From Curtobacterium sp. 9128 (lineage in GTDB: Bacteria; Actinomycetota; Actinomycetes; Actinomycetales; Microbacteriaceae), in NCBI RefSeq assembly GCF_007673775.1, contig NZ_VEAF01000005.1:250157-314156 (forward strand): DNA of 64,000 nucleotides, read 5' to 3'. The position numbers and the translations under genes are program-made. The notes below the pieces were generated by a model. The model worked only from the letters and a program-made list of their open reading frames with translations. It was not told where the DNA came from and ran no database searches. Numbering within the stretch: the stretch's first letter is position 1; each line of letters opens with the position of its first letter. Of the stretch, positions 19,985 through 29,147 are shown in pieces.

Positions 19985-20215
19985 AGGCTGGGCGAGCGGG
20001 CGAGATACCGCGGTCGGTACGCCGATGCACCGGACGTTTCTGCCCGCTCGACACCTGTCGTGACGTGTTGCTCATCACGAGCGCAGAAGCGAGCGGAAGA
20101 GCGCGAGCATGAGCAGTCCGGCGCCTGCCATGTCGGTGCGCATGGTGCCGCCGCGAACGGGCCGAACCGCAGAGTGGACGGGCTTCCCGCCCGTGGCATT
20201 CCGCCCGCTCGACGT
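19985..20215. repeat. Degenerate GAGCGGGCG-family inverted repeats
   Basis: Copies of GCGAGCGGGCGAGATACC (from 19992) and its complementary form TGCCCGCTCGAC (20041), then GGCATTCCGCCCGCTCGAC (from 20197). With the block at 20305-20475 they fill the 893-base gap 19776-20668, in which I find no gene. Confidence 0.65.
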
Positions 20216-20304
20216 GGCTCCCGCTTCCGGGACGCGCTGCCCACGTGCTCACGCGCGACGACAGACTCGAGCGGGCCGATTCCATGGGTAGCGCCCCGGG
20301 CAGA

Positions 20305-20475
20305 CCCCGGCATCTCGCCCGCTCGGCGGGGACGCCCGCGTTCGCACCCGCTCCCCGGCATCTCGCCCGCTCGGCGAGGACGCCCGCGCTCGCACCCGCT
20401 CCCCGGCATCTCGCCCGCTCGGCGGGGACGCCCGCGCTCGCACCCGCTCCCCGGCACCCGCTCGCCGGATCCCGT
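20305..20475. repeat. 48-bp minisatellite, three units plus a partial fourth
   Basis: Units start at CCCCGGCATCTCGCCCGCTC at 20305, 20353 and 20401, each exactly 48 bp and differing at only a few positions. A fourth starts at 20449 and diverges after about 10 bases. Each unit holds one arm of the GAGCGGGCG family. Confidence 0.9.
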
Positions 20476-20668
20476 CCCGAACGCCCGCGCACCCCCACGC
20501 CCACGTCCCGCTCCCACCCCCACCCCAGGCAGCGACTGTCCACAGGTGCGGCCAGCGCCGCCGCGGGCGCCCCCGGCGGGCGTACCGTTGGGACCGCGGC
20601 TGACGCCGGGGAATCCGGGCTCTCCGCCGGAGGTTGCACGCCACACGATGACGAACAGGAGCACCACC

Positions 20669-21235
20669 ATGGCCACCGACTGGGTCGCACTGCAGGCCCT
20701 CGCCGCCGCCGAGTTCGGCCGCCGCGTCGCTGCCGTCTCGGACTGGGACGCGCCGACACCCGACTCCGAGTGGACGACAAGGGACCTCGTCGCCCACGTG
20801 GTCGACGAGCAACGCTGGATCCCCAAACTGCTCACGGGCTGCGACTACGCCCAAGCCGAAGCGGACCTCGAGCCGATCGGCGACGACCTCCCCGCCGCGT
20901 GGGAGCGGTTCGCGAGCGCGGCGACCGAAGCGTGGCACCGCGCCCCGCAGGACACCCCCGTGCACCTCTCGACCGACGTGGTGAGCGCGGGCGAGTACCT
21001 CGCCGAACAGACCAGCGACATCACCATCCACACCTGGGACCTCGCTCGGGCGACGGGGAGCGACGAACAGCTGCCGGAGGAGTTGGTGAAGGCGGTCTGG
21101 CATCACTTCGAGCCGCAGATCGAGTCCCTCGCGGCAACGGGCCTCTACGCCGCGCCGGTCCGCGTCGACGAGGACGCACCGCTGCAGGTCCGCCTGCTCG
21201 CCGTCACAGGTCGCGATGCCAGGGTGAACGCATGA
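20669..21235 (+). CDS. TIGR03086-type (DinB-like, mycothiol-dependent fold) protein
   Basis: 188-residue helical protein of the TIGR03086/maleylpyruvate-isomerase-like group. The family's metal-binding His are expected in DLVAHVVDEQRW and in TIHTWDLARATG. These proteins share a fold with mycothiol-dependent isomerases, but the substrate is unknown. GGAG lies 8 bases before the ATG at 20669; an in-frame ATG at 20648 lacks such a site. The stop overlaps the next gene (ATGA), suggesting a two-gene operon with the aldo/keto reductase. Confidence 0.85.
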   Translation: MATDWVALQALAAAEFGRRVAAVSDWDAPTPDSEWTTRDLVAHVVDEQRWIPKLLTGCDYAQAEADLEPIGDDLPAAWERFASAATEAWHRAPQDTPVHLSTDVVSAGEYLAEQTSDITIHTWDLARATGSDEQLPEELVKAVWHHFEPQIESLAATGLYAAPVRVDEDAPLQVRLLAVTGRDARVNA

Positions 21236-22230
21236 GCGACGACACCCTGACCAGCACGCGACTCGGTTCCACGGGACTCGAGATCAGCCCCGTCATCCTC
21301 GGCATGATGTCCTACGGTGACCCGGACAAGGGCTCGCACGCATGGAGCGTCGGCATCGACGAGGCGCGTCCCTTCGTCCGCCGCGCGTACGAGCGGGGCA
21401 TCACGACCTTCGACACCGCCAACGTGTACTCCGCCGGCTCGAGCGAGGAGATCACGGGGACGCTGCTCAAGGAACTCGCCCCGCGCGAAGAGGTCCAGGT
21501 CTTCACGAAGGTGTTCAACCGGATGCGTCCGGGGCCGAACGGCGCCGGACTCTCCCGCATGGCGATCATGCACGAGATCGACGCCTCGCTGACCAGGCTC
21601 GGCACGGACTACGTCGACCTCTACCAGATCCACCGCTTCGATCCGCACACGCCGATCGAGGAGACGATGGAGGCGCTCCACGACGTCGTCAAGGCCGGCA
21701 AGGCGCGCTACATCGGCGCGAGCAGCATGTGGACGTGGCAGTTCGGCCAGATGCAGCACGTCGCGCAGATGCACGGATGGACGCAGTTCGTCGCGATGCA
21801 GGACCAGTACAACCTCCTCGAACGTGAGGAAGAGCGCGAGATGCACCCGTTCTGCGCGGCGACGGGTGTCGGCGTCATCCCGTGGAGCCCCCTCGCCCGT
21901 GGGCGCGTCACCCGCCCGTGGGACGCGCAGGGATCCGGCTCGCGCTCGGACACCGACGAGTTCGGCAAGACGCTCTACCGCCAGGACGAGGAGGCGAACC
22001 GTCACATCGTCGGCGCCGTCCAGGCCGTCGCCGCGGACCGCGGCGTCAGCATGGCGCAGATCGCTCTCGCCTGGGTCGCCGGCAAGCACGCCGTCTCGGC
22101 TCCGATCGTCGGCGCGACGAAGGAACACCACATCGACGACGCCGTCGCTGCCGCAGCGATCGAGCTCACCGACGACGAGGTGACGCGACTCGAGTCCGCG
22201 TACACGCCGCGCGTCCCGTCCGGTTTCTGA
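21232..22230 (+). CDS. Aldo/keto reductase
   Basis: 332-residue AKR with Asp and Tyr in TTFDTANVYSAGSSE, Lys in QVFTKVFNRM and His in LYQIHRFDPHTPIEE. The C-terminal cofactor block reads SAPIVGATKEHHIDDA. Members of this branch act on varied carbonyls or on glycosides; the substrate here is unknown. It is coupled to the upstream DinB-like gene, which hints at a shared small-molecule detoxification role (inference). Confidence 0.93.
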   Translation: MSDDTLTSTRLGSTGLEISPVILGMMSYGDPDKGSHAWSVGIDEARPFVRRAYERGITTFDTANVYSAGSSEEITGTLLKELAPREEVQVFTKVFNRMRPGPNGAGLSRMAIMHEIDASLTRLGTDYVDLYQIHRFDPHTPIEETMEALHDVVKAGKARYIGASSMWTWQFGQMQHVAQMHGWTQFVAMQDQYNLLEREEEREMHPFCAATGVGVIPWSPLARGRVTRPWDAQGSGSRSDTDEFGKTLYRQDEEANRHIVGAVQAVAADRGVSMAQIALAWVAGKHAVSAPIVGATKEHHIDDAVAAAAIELTDDEVTRLESAYTPRVPSGF

Positions 22231-22271
22231 CGCACCCGTCCGACCGGCGAGCGGTTCTGGCCATCGCCTCC

Positions 22272-22319
22272 ATCGGACGGGAGGCTCGGTGCCAGCTGGC
22301 ACCGAGCCTCCCGTCCGAT
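22272..22319. terminator. 48-bp perfect palindrome, bidirectional terminator (GGAGGC family)
   Basis: Perfect 48-bp palindrome centred at GCCAG|CTGGC (22295/22296), arms ATCGGACGGGAGGCTCGG and complement. It lies between two convergent genes, so it probably stops transcription from both sides. It shares its inner part with the palindrome at 16773-16810. Confidence 0.85.
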
Positions 22320-22351
22320 CCGCGCCGATCCGATCCGGTCCGGTGGCGGTC

Positions 22352-23278
22352 TCAGGCTGCGGGCTCCGCGGCTTCGCGCTCGAGTCGCGCGATCCGCGCG
22401 AGCGCTGCACGCTCGGTCCCGGTCTGGTTGCCGAGCACGCCGCCGATGCCGTCGAGGACGAGACCCGCGACCCGTCCCGCCGGGAGCTCGACCGGGCCGA
22501 TCCCCGGCGCACGGAGGCCGAGCATGGACCGGTGGCGGGGATCGAGCGAGGTGACCGCGCCCTGGAAGAGCGCCTGGTACCCGGGGCGCAGCATGCGGGC
22601 GAGCGGTGGGTTCCGGATGAAGCGGACGACCTCGCGGGTGCGGGGCGTCACGACGAGTTCGCCGCGGTCGAGGTAGCCGTCCATCTGGGCGCGGAGTTCG
22701 GCTTCGCTGCGCGGCGGGTCCTCGACGCGCATGAGCTCGCCGGCGGTCGCCCACTCCCGCACGTACGCGTCGGCGCCACCGGGGATGGGGTCTCCCCAGC
22801 GCTCGGCGCTCCGGAGGAAGGCATCGGTGAACGCCAGGTGCACCCATCGCGCCAGGTCCGGGTCGTTCGCGGTGTAGTCGCGGGTGACGCCGTGCCCGTC
22901 GACGTACTGGCCGCGGACCTTCTCGTGCAGGCGGAGGACCCACTCGCTGGCGCCCCGCGCGGTGGCCGTGTCGCCGTGCGAGACCGTGTAGATCCAGCGG
23001 ATCGTGCCAGCCAGCCGTCCGAACGGGTCCTCGCGGTAGCGGGAGTGGTCGGCGACGCCCGCCAGGGCTCCCGGGTGGAGCGCCTGGACGAGGAGCGCCC
23101 GGACGCCTGCGAGGATCGTCTGGTTGCCGCCGTGGACCGACCACGTCGCCGATCCAGGGCCGAAGAACCCGGCGTCGTCACCGCGCTCGAGTTCGTGGAC
23201 CCACGCCGGAGAGCCCTGGTCGTTGCCGGTGAAGGTGGCCTGCAGGCGGGTTCGGAGTGCATCCGTGACGAACGACAT
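22352..23278 (-). CDS. MpaB-like (DUF2236) oxygenase
   Basis: 308-residue protein of the DUF2236 family, related to the heme-dependent latex-clearing protein Lcp and fungal MpaB. Typical blocks are GFFGPGSATWSVHGG, LLVQALHPGALAGVADHS, and R-x-x-x-T-x-x-x-I-Y near 88-97 (RLAGTIRWIYTVSHGD). His in HPGALAGVADHS and VSHGD could bind heme (inference). It is a single gene, convergent with the AKR operon and divergent from the acyl-CoA ligase. Substrate unknown. Confidence 0.88.
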   Translation of the reverse strand: MSFVTDALRTRLQATFTGNDQGSPAWVHELERGDDAGFFGPGSATWSVHGGNQTILAGVRALLVQALHPGALAGVADHSRYREDPFGRLAGTIRWIYTVSHGDTATARGASEWVLRLHEKVRGQYVDGHGVTRDYTANDPDLARWVHLAFTDAFLRSAERWGDPIPGGADAYVREWATAGELMRVEDPPRSEAELRAQMDGYLDRGELVVTPRTREVVRFIRNPPLARMLRPGYQALFQGAVTSLDPRHRSMLGLRAPGIGPVELPAGRVAGLVLDGIGGVLGNQTGTERAALARIARLEREAAEPAA

Positions 23279-23348
23279 GTCCTCATGGTGCGCTCTGCGA
23301 CCTGGCCGGTTCCCAGCCCACCCCCGGGTGCCCCGCTAGGTTGAACGG

Positions 23349-25034
23349 GTGAGCATCGACACGCCCCGTCCCTGGCTTGCCAGCTACGCCCCCGGAGTGC
23401 CGCACGACATCGATGAGCCCACCGGGTCGCTCTTCGACATCGTCGAGCAGTCGGCAAGGCGGTTCCCGAAGAAGGTCGCCCTCGAGTTCTTCAAACGCGA
23501 GACCACCTACCGGGAACTCGAGGACGAGATCCTCCGCGCCGCGAACGGACTCCGGAGGCTCGGCGTCCGTGCCGGGGACCGTGTCGCCCTGGTGCTGCCG
23601 AACTGTCCGCAGCACGTGGTGGCGTTCTACGCGGTCCTCCGTCTCGGAGCGATCGTCGTCGAGCACAACCCGCTCTACACGCCGCGTGAGCTCCGGCACC
23701 AGTTCGAAGACCACGGAGCCCGTGTCGCGATCGCGTGGGACAAGTCGGTGGCGACGCTGCAGGAGTTCCCGTCCGACGTCCGACTCGACGCCGTCGTGTC
23801 CGTCGACCTGACCCGGGCGATGCCGCGGAGCACGCGCCTGGCACTGACCCTGCCGGTGGCGAAGGCCCGCGAGTCGCGAGCGAAGCTGACGACGAAGGTC
23901 CGTGGCACGACCCGGTGGGACGACCTCGTCTCCGGTCGACGTCTCCCCCGGAAGCACCCGCGGCCGGCGACGGAGGACACCGCCCTCATCCAGTACACCT
24001 CCGGCACCATGGGGACCCCGAAGGGTGCGGTCCTGACGCACCGGAACCTCATCGCGAACGCCGCGCAGTCCCGCGCCTGGGTCCCGCAGATCCAACCCGG
24101 GGACGGCAGCGTCGTGTACGCGATCCTGCCGATGTTCCACGCCTACGGCCTGACGCTCTGCCTCACCTTCGCGATGAGCATGGCCTCGCGACTGGTGCTC
24201 TTCCCGGCCTTCGACCCCGACCTGGTGCTCACCGCCATGAGGAAGCACCCGCCGACGTTCCTGCCCGCGGTCCCGCCGATCTACACCCGTCTGCAGCATG
24301 CAGCCGACTCGAAGAAGGTCTCGCTCAAGGGCATCGAGATCGGGATCTCCGGGGCGATGGCGCTGTCGCAGGACGTCGTCGAACCGTGGGAGGAGCGCAC
24401 CGGCGGCTACCTGGTCGAGGGGTACGGGCTGTCCGAGTGCTCGCCGGTCATCATGGCGAACCCGGTCTCCAACGCCCGTCGACTCGGCGCGATCGGGCTG
24501 CCGTTCCCGTCCACGGAGGCCCGTGTGGCCGACCCCGATGACCCGGCGAAGGTCCTCGGCGTGGACGAGCCGGGCGAACTCCAGGTCCGCGGACCGCAGG
24601 TGTTCAGCGGGTACTGGGGCAAGGCCGAGGCCACCGACGAGGTCTTCACCGGCGACGGCTGGTTCCGGACCGGCGACATCGTGGCGATCGACGCGGACGG
24701 CTTCGTGCGCATCGTCGACCGGCTCAAGGAACTCATCATCACCGGCGGCTTCAACGTCTCCCCCACCGAGGTCGAGGACACGCTCGTGAAGCACCCGAGT
24801 GTGCGCGAGGTCGCCGTCGTCGGGATCACGCAGGCCGGCAACGAGCAGGTCGTTGCCGCCGTGGTGCCGCGCGACCCCGCCTCGTTCGACGCCGAGGCGC
24901 TGCGTGCCTACGCCCGCGAGCACATGGCTGCGTACAAGGTGCCGCGCCGGATCGTCGTGGTGGAGGACCTGCCGCGCTCGATGATCGGCAAGGTGCTGCG
25001 GCGCAAGGTGCGCGACCAGATCGTCGGCGGGTAG
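23349..25034 (+). CDS. Long-chain acyl-CoA ligase (FadD type)
   Basis: 561-residue AMP-forming ligase that activates a fatty acid with ATP and CoA. Motifs are the P-loop YTSGTMGTPKGA (from 216), VEGYGLSECSPVI (about 356), the hinge GDIVAIDADGFVRIVDR (about 441) and the catalytic Lys548 in SMIGKVLRRK. The start is GTG at 23349, 70 bases from the divergent MpaB-like gene. Chain-length preference cannot be told from sequence. Confidence 0.94.
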   Translation: MSIDTPRPWLASYAPGVPHDIDEPTGSLFDIVEQSARRFPKKVALEFFKRETTYRELEDEILRAANGLRRLGVRAGDRVALVLPNCPQHVVAFYAVLRLGAIVVEHNPLYTPRELRHQFEDHGARVAIAWDKSVATLQEFPSDVRLDAVVSVDLTRAMPRSTRLALTLPVAKARESRAKLTTKVRGTTRWDDLVSGRRLPRKHPRPATEDTALIQYTSGTMGTPKGAVLTHRNLIANAAQSRAWVPQIQPGDGSVVYAILPMFHAYGLTLCLTFAMSMASRLVLFPAFDPDLVLTAMRKHPPTFLPAVPPIYTRLQHAADSKKVSLKGIEIGISGAMALSQDVVEPWEERTGGYLVEGYGLSECSPVIMANPVSNARRLGAIGLPFPSTEARVADPDDPAKVLGVDEPGELQVRGPQVFSGYWGKAEATDEVFTGDGWFRTGDIVAIDADGFVRIVDRLKELIITGGFNVSPTEVEDTLVKHPSVREVAVVGITQAGNEQVVAAVVPRDPASFDAEALRAYAREHMAAYKVPRRIVVVEDLPRSMIGKVLRRKVRDQIVGG

Positions 25035-25047
25035 GCCCCGCCCCCAG

Positions 25048-25148
25048 AGTCGACTCGGAACGACCGGGGCGCTGTCGTACGACAGCGACGGTGTCGTTCC
25101 GAGTCGACAGCGGCGCCGACGGTGTCGTTCCGAGTCGACAGGGGCGCC
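25048..25148. repeat. GTCGTTCCGAGTCGAC repeats between convergent genes
   Basis: Two 31-bp direct repeats (25087-25117 and 25118-25148) contain TCGTTCCGAGTCGAC. An inverted copy AGTCGACTCGGAACGA is at 25048-25063, and a perfect palindrome CGCTGTCGTACGACAGCG at 25070-25087. The block can fold into a large hairpin and probably serves as a terminator. Confidence 0.8.
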
Positions 25149-25158
25149 GACCGCGCCC

Positions 25159-27141
25159 TCAGGACACGTGCACGCTCGGCCGCCGGTTGACCTCCGGCTC
25201 CGCCTCGCGCAGCACCTCCCGCGTGACCGGCGCGACGTCGCCCACCCCCGTGAAGACGAACCGGATCGCGTTGCGGATCGGGCTGCCCTCGTTCCACTCG
25301 AAGTAGATGCTCGGGACCACACCCGCGATGTCCCGGATCGCCAGGAGCGTCGACGCGATCGTGTTCGGCACGTTGCCCGACCGCACGCGGAGCACGCGGA
25401 AGCCGTGCACGACGTGCCCCTCGACGACCAGGTCCTCCTCGAAGTCGGACGAGTCGGCCGGGAGCACCTCGAGGAACATCGTCGGCACCCGCGCCGGGAT
25501 GCCGGAGTCGCGCCGTTCCTCCCGTCCCTTGGACCGGTACGCGGCGGCGGTGCCGGCTCCCGGCTCGTTCGCGATGATGCAGACGGCGCTGAACTGGTCG
25601 GCGTCGGCCTCGACGAACTGCCGCGCCGTGGCGTCGAGCTCGATCGACGAGGCTCGGAGCTCGAACGACCGCCGGACGCGGGAGACCAGGGACACGACCA
25701 CGATCGCGATGATGAAGATCGCGGCGATCCGCACGCCGTCCGGGCGCTCGATGACGTTCGCGATCGTCGTGTAGACGAACACGACGGCGATGATGCCGAA
25801 GCCGATCGTGCGCTTCTTCTGCTGCTTCCGTCGGGCCGACAGCGTCACCGCGACGGCAGCGCTCGTGATGAGGACCAGCACGCCGGTGGCGTACGCACCG
25901 CCCTGCGCGTCGACGTTCGCCTGGAAGACGATCGTGATGAGGAACGCGATGAGCGTGAAGATGATCACGAGCGGCCGGGTCGCCCTGGCCCACTGCGGTG
26001 CCATGCCGTACCGCGGCAGGAACCGCGGCACGAGGTTGAGCAACCCCGCCATCGCACTCGCACCGGCGAACCACAGGATGGCGACCGTCGAGAAGTCGTA
26101 GACGGTGCCGAACCCGCCGCCGAGGTACTGGTGCGCCAGGTACGCCAGCGCACGGCCGTTGGCGCCGCCGCCCGGCTGGAACTCGCGCTGCGGGATGAGG
26201 AACGTCGTGACGATCGACGACGTGATGAGGAACGAGCTCATGATGATCGCGGCCACGGTGAGCAGCCGCTTCGTGCCGCGGATCCGGCCCTCGGGCCTGG
26301 CGCTCGTCGCGTCGGCGGCGTCGCCGGTCACCTGGGGCATGACGGCGACCCCGGTCTCGAAGCCGGACAGTCCGAGCGCGAGCTTCGGGAAGACGACGAG
26401 CGCGATCCCGACCATGACGAGCGGGTTGCTGTGCTGCGCGGTGAGGCCGCTCCACCAGTCGCTGGCGACCATGGGGTGCTCGAAGACGTGCCAGAGGGCG
26501 ACCACGACCACGACGGCGTTCAGCACGAGGTAGACCGCGACGAGCCCGACCGCGATGCCGATCGCCTCCTTGAAGCCGCGGAGGAACACGACCCCGAGCA
26601 GGAGGAGCAGGGCGAGCGTGAGCGGGACCGGGATCTCGGTGAACCAGTGCGGCGTGTACGGGTTCTCCGCGATGTGCGCGGTGGCGTCCGCCGCCGAGAG
26701 CGTCATCGTGATCATGAAGTCCGTGACGGCGAACCCGAGCAGCACGAGCACGAAGAGCTTGCCGGCCCACCAGGGCAGGAGCTTCTCGAGCATCATGATG
26801 GAGCCGGCGCCCCGGAAGCTGTCCTGCGCCACCCGCCGGTAGACCGGCAGCGCGCCGAACAGCGTGACGAGCACGAGCACGATCGTCGCGATCGGCGAGA
26901 GCAGTCCGGCGGCGAGCGCAGCGATGGCGGGCTGGTACCCGAGCGTGGAGAAGTAGTCGACGCCGGTCAGGCACATCACGCGCCACCACGAGTGGGTCTT
27001 CTCCACCTCGACCTGGTGCGGGCCCTGGTGGTCGGCGCCACGGTCGGAGCCCTGGAGCATCCACTGCCGGAGGCCGGCGTTCCGTCGCGGAGCGGGCGCG
27101 CGCACCACCGGGTCGGTGCGCTCGGCGTCTGTCGCGGTCAT
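25159..27141 (-). CDS. APC-superfamily permease
   Basis: 660-residue transporter with about 12 membrane segments and a soluble C-terminal domain of roughly 170 residues. The first helix block [17 protein letters not shown] and the segment [15 protein letters not shown] match actinobacterial APC amino-acid permease-like proteins. The C-terminal domain has no function I can name. GAGAGGG precedes the ATG at 27141. Substrate unknown, probably an amino acid or inorganic cation. No neighbour gives a hint. Confidence 0.85.
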   Translation of the reverse strand: MTATDAERTDPVVRAPAPRRNAGLRQWMLQGSDRGADHQGPHQVEVEKTHSWWRVMCLTGVDYFSTLGYQPAIAALAAGLLSPIATIVLVLVTLFGALPVYRRVAQDSFRGAGSIMMLEKLLPWWAGKLFVLVLLGFAVTDFMITMTLSAADATAHIAENPYTPHWFTEIPVPLTLALLLLLGVVFLRGFKEAIGIAVGLVAVYLVLNAVVVVVALWHVFEHPMVASDWWSGLTAQHSNPLVMVGIALVVFPKLALGLSGFETGVAVMPQVTGDAADATSARPEGRIRGTKRLLTVAAIIMSSFLITSSIVTTFLIPQREFQPGGGANGRALAYLAHQYLGGGFGTVYDFSTVAILWFAGASAMAGLLNLVPRFLPRYGMAPQWARATRPLVIIFTLIAFLITIVFQANVDAQGGAYATGVLVLITSAAVAVTLSARRKQQKKRTIGFGIIAVVFVYTTIANVIERPDGVRIAAIFIIAIVVVSLVSRVRRSFELRASSIELDATARQFVEADADQFSAVCIIANEPGAGTAAAYRSKGREERRDSGIPARVPTMFLEVLPADSSDFEEDLVVEGHVVHGFRVLRVRSGNVPNTIASTLLAIRDIAGVVPSIYFEWNEGSPIRNAIRFVFTGVGDVAPVTREVLREAEPEVNRRPSVHVS

Positions 27142-27246
27142 GGGCCCTCTCGCTGCCTGGACGTCGGCCACCCGACGAACTGGAGTCGATCGTAAGCCGT
27201 CCGGGTGCCGCCGTGCGCACCGGGCGACGCTCCCGCGGAGCACCCG

Positions 27247-28095
27247 CTACGTCGTGCTGATCCGCGTGTACTTGTTCACCGCCCACGGCACGAAGACGAC
27301 GAGCATCACCGCGATGCCGAGGAGCACCGTGACGACGGGGTGCTGCATCGTCCAGATGTCGGGCACGGGGGCGGAGCCGACGTTGCCGAAGAGCCCGCGG
27401 GCGGCCTGCACGAGGGACGACACCGGGTTCCACTCCGCGAAGACCCGCAGCACCAGCGGCAGCGTGTCACTCGGGACGAAGGCGTTCGAGACGAACGTCA
27501 GCGGGAACAGGATCATGAACGAGGCGTTGTTGATGACCTCCGGCGTCTTCACGCTCATCCCGAGCAGCGCCATCACCCAGCTGAAGGCGTAGCTGAAGAG
27601 CAGGAGCAGCGCGACGCCGGCCAGGAACTCCGGCGGCGACGACTCGACGCGCCAGCCGACGGCGAGCCCGGTGCCCATCATGATGACCATCGAGATCGTG
27701 TTGAGCACGAGGTCGCTGTTCGTGCGTCCGACCAGGACCGCCGAGGACGACATCGGGAGCGTCCGGAACCGGTCGATCAGGCCCTCCTTGAGGTCCTGCG
27801 CCATCGCCGATCCGGAGAACGTCGCGCCGAACACGACGGTCTGGGCGAAGATCCCGGCCATCAGGAACTGCGTGTAGTCGGTGCCCTGCACGCTGATGGC
27901 GCCGCCGTAGACCTGGCTGAACAGCAGCACGAACATGATCGGCTGGAGCACCGCGAACACGAGCATGTCCGGGGAGCGCTTCAGCTTGGTCAGGTTGCGT
28001 TTGGTGACGGTCCAGCCGTCCTCGAACCACACCGCGACCGGCGAGGTGACGACGACCGGCAGCTGCCGCCCCGGGGTCGTGACCACGGCGGTCAT
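27247..28095 (-). CDS. ABC-2 type exporter permease (DrrB-like)
   Basis: 282-residue permease with six membrane segments. The first segment follows RNLTKLKRSPDMLVF, and QDLKEGLIDRFRTLPM is the coupling helix typical of DrrB-type exporters of drugs or polyketides. The ATG overlaps the ATPase stop by 4 bases. Substrate unknown; no antibiotic biosynthetic gene is nearby. Confidence 0.92.
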   Translation of the reverse strand: MTAVVTTPGRQLPVVVTSPVAVWFEDGWTVTKRNLTKLKRSPDMLVFAVLQPIMFVLLFSQVYGGAISVQGTDYTQFLMAGIFAQTVVFGATFSGSAMAQDLKEGLIDRFRTLPMSSSAVLVGRTNSDLVLNTISMVIMMGTGLAVGWRVESSPPEFLAGVALLLLFSYAFSWVMALLGMSVKTPEVINNASFMILFPLTFVSNAFVPSDTLPLVLRVFAEWNPVSSLVQAARGLFGNVGSAPVPDIWTMQHPVVTVLLGIAVMLVVFVPWAVNKYTRISTT

Positions 28096-29093
28096 CGCGA
28101 CGCCGCCTGTCGTTCCGGGGTCGGCACGTCGTCGATCTCGTCCTCGGTGGCTGCGTGACCGGTGAGGCGGAGGAAGACGTCGTCGAGCGTCGGCCGCCGC
28201 ATCCCGGCGTCGTGGAGGCCGATGCCGGCGGCACCGAGGTCGGTGAGCACGCGCTGCAGCGCCCCGGGGCCGGCAGCGACGGCGATCGCGTGCGTCCGCC
28301 CGTCCCCGGAGGTCTCGACCGCGCCGAGGCCGTGGCGTCGGAGGACCGTGACCGCCGCGTCCCCGTCGGCCTCGTCCACCAGGGTGACCACGACCCGGTG
28401 TCCGCCGACCTGGGCCTTGAGCTCGTCGGCGGTGCCCTCGGCGATCACCCGGCCGTCGTCGATCACGGCGATGTCGTCGGCGAGCCGGTCCGCCTCCTCC
28501 AGGTACTGGGTGGTGAGCAGCACGGTCGCGCCGTCGGCCACGAGCCGCTCGATGATCGCCCACAGCGCGAGTCGGCTGCGCGGGTCGAGCCCGGTCGTCG
28601 GTTCGTCGAGGAACAGCACGCTCGGGTTCATCACGAGCGCACCGGCGAGGTCGATGCGCCGTCGCATGCCGCCGGAGAAGCCCTTGACGGGTCGGTCGCC
28701 GGCCTCGGTGAGACCGAACACGTCGATGAGCTCCCGGGCCCGGGCGCGGGAGGCGCGACCACCGAGGTGGTACAACCGCCCGATCATCTCGAGGTTCTCG
28801 AACCCGGTGAGGTTCTCGTCGACGGCGGCGTACTGCCCGGACACGCCGATCGAGCGGCGCGTCGCCTGCGGGTCCCGCACCACGTCGACGCCGGCGATGG
28901 ACGCGGTGCCGCTGTCCGGCACGACGAGGGTGGTGAGCACCTTGACCGTGGTGGTCTTGCCCGCGCCGTTCGGGCCGAGGAGGGCCGTGACGGTCCCCTC
29001 CGGCACCGACAGGTCGAGGCCGGCCAGCGCGTGCACCGGCCCCGACTTCGATCGGTAGGTCTTGGTCAGCCCGGAGGCTTCGATGATGGCCAT
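28092..29093 (-). CDS. ABC exporter ATPase (DrrA-like)
   Basis: 333-residue ATPase with Walker A GPNGAGKTTT (40-49), signature FSGGMRRRIDLAGAL, Walker B VLFLDEPTTGLDP, and a C-terminal DUF4162-like domain. The inserted Q-loop SGQYAAVDENLTG is typical of DrrA-type daunorubicin-resistance ATPases. Start at 29093 is chosen because AAGGGAG lies 5 bases upstream; an ATG at 29111 is possible. It pairs with the permease at 27247-28095. Confidence 0.92.
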   Translation of the reverse strand: MAIIEASGLTKTYRSKSGPVHALAGLDLSVPEGTVTALLGPNGAGKTTTVKVLTTLVVPDSGTASIAGVDVVRDPQATRRSIGVSGQYAAVDENLTGFENLEMIGRLYHLGGRASRARARELIDVFGLTEAGDRPVKGFSGGMRRRIDLAGALVMNPSVLFLDEPTTGLDPRSRLALWAIIERLVADGATVLLTTQYLEEADRLADDIAVIDDGRVIAEGTADELKAQVGGHRVVVTLVDEADGDAAVTVLRRHGLGAVETSGDGRTHAIAVAAGPGALQRVLTDLGAAGIGLHDAGMRRPTLDDVFLRLTGHAATEDEIDDVPTPERQAASR

Positions 29094-29147
29094 GCCGCTC
29101 CCTTGCGTCACGCCTGCGATCCGGAGGGGTCCGGCGCCGACCAGGTG

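Noticed and set aside
20305..20448. Possible CRISPR array
   Set aside because: Units are contiguous 48-bp repeats without unique spacers, and no cas genes are near.
19738..20835. Minus-strand open frame with three 16-residue repeats
   Set aside because: The repeated peptide is only the translation of the 48-bp minisatellite; there is no ribosome site and no homology.
25168..27195. Plus-strand open frame of 675 codons
   Set aside because: Antisense shadow of the APC permease; no recognisable domain.
27247..29093. Antibiotic biosynthesis cluster around the DrrAB-type exporter
   Set aside because: No biosynthetic enzyme lies next to it; the type III PKS is more than 21 kb away.
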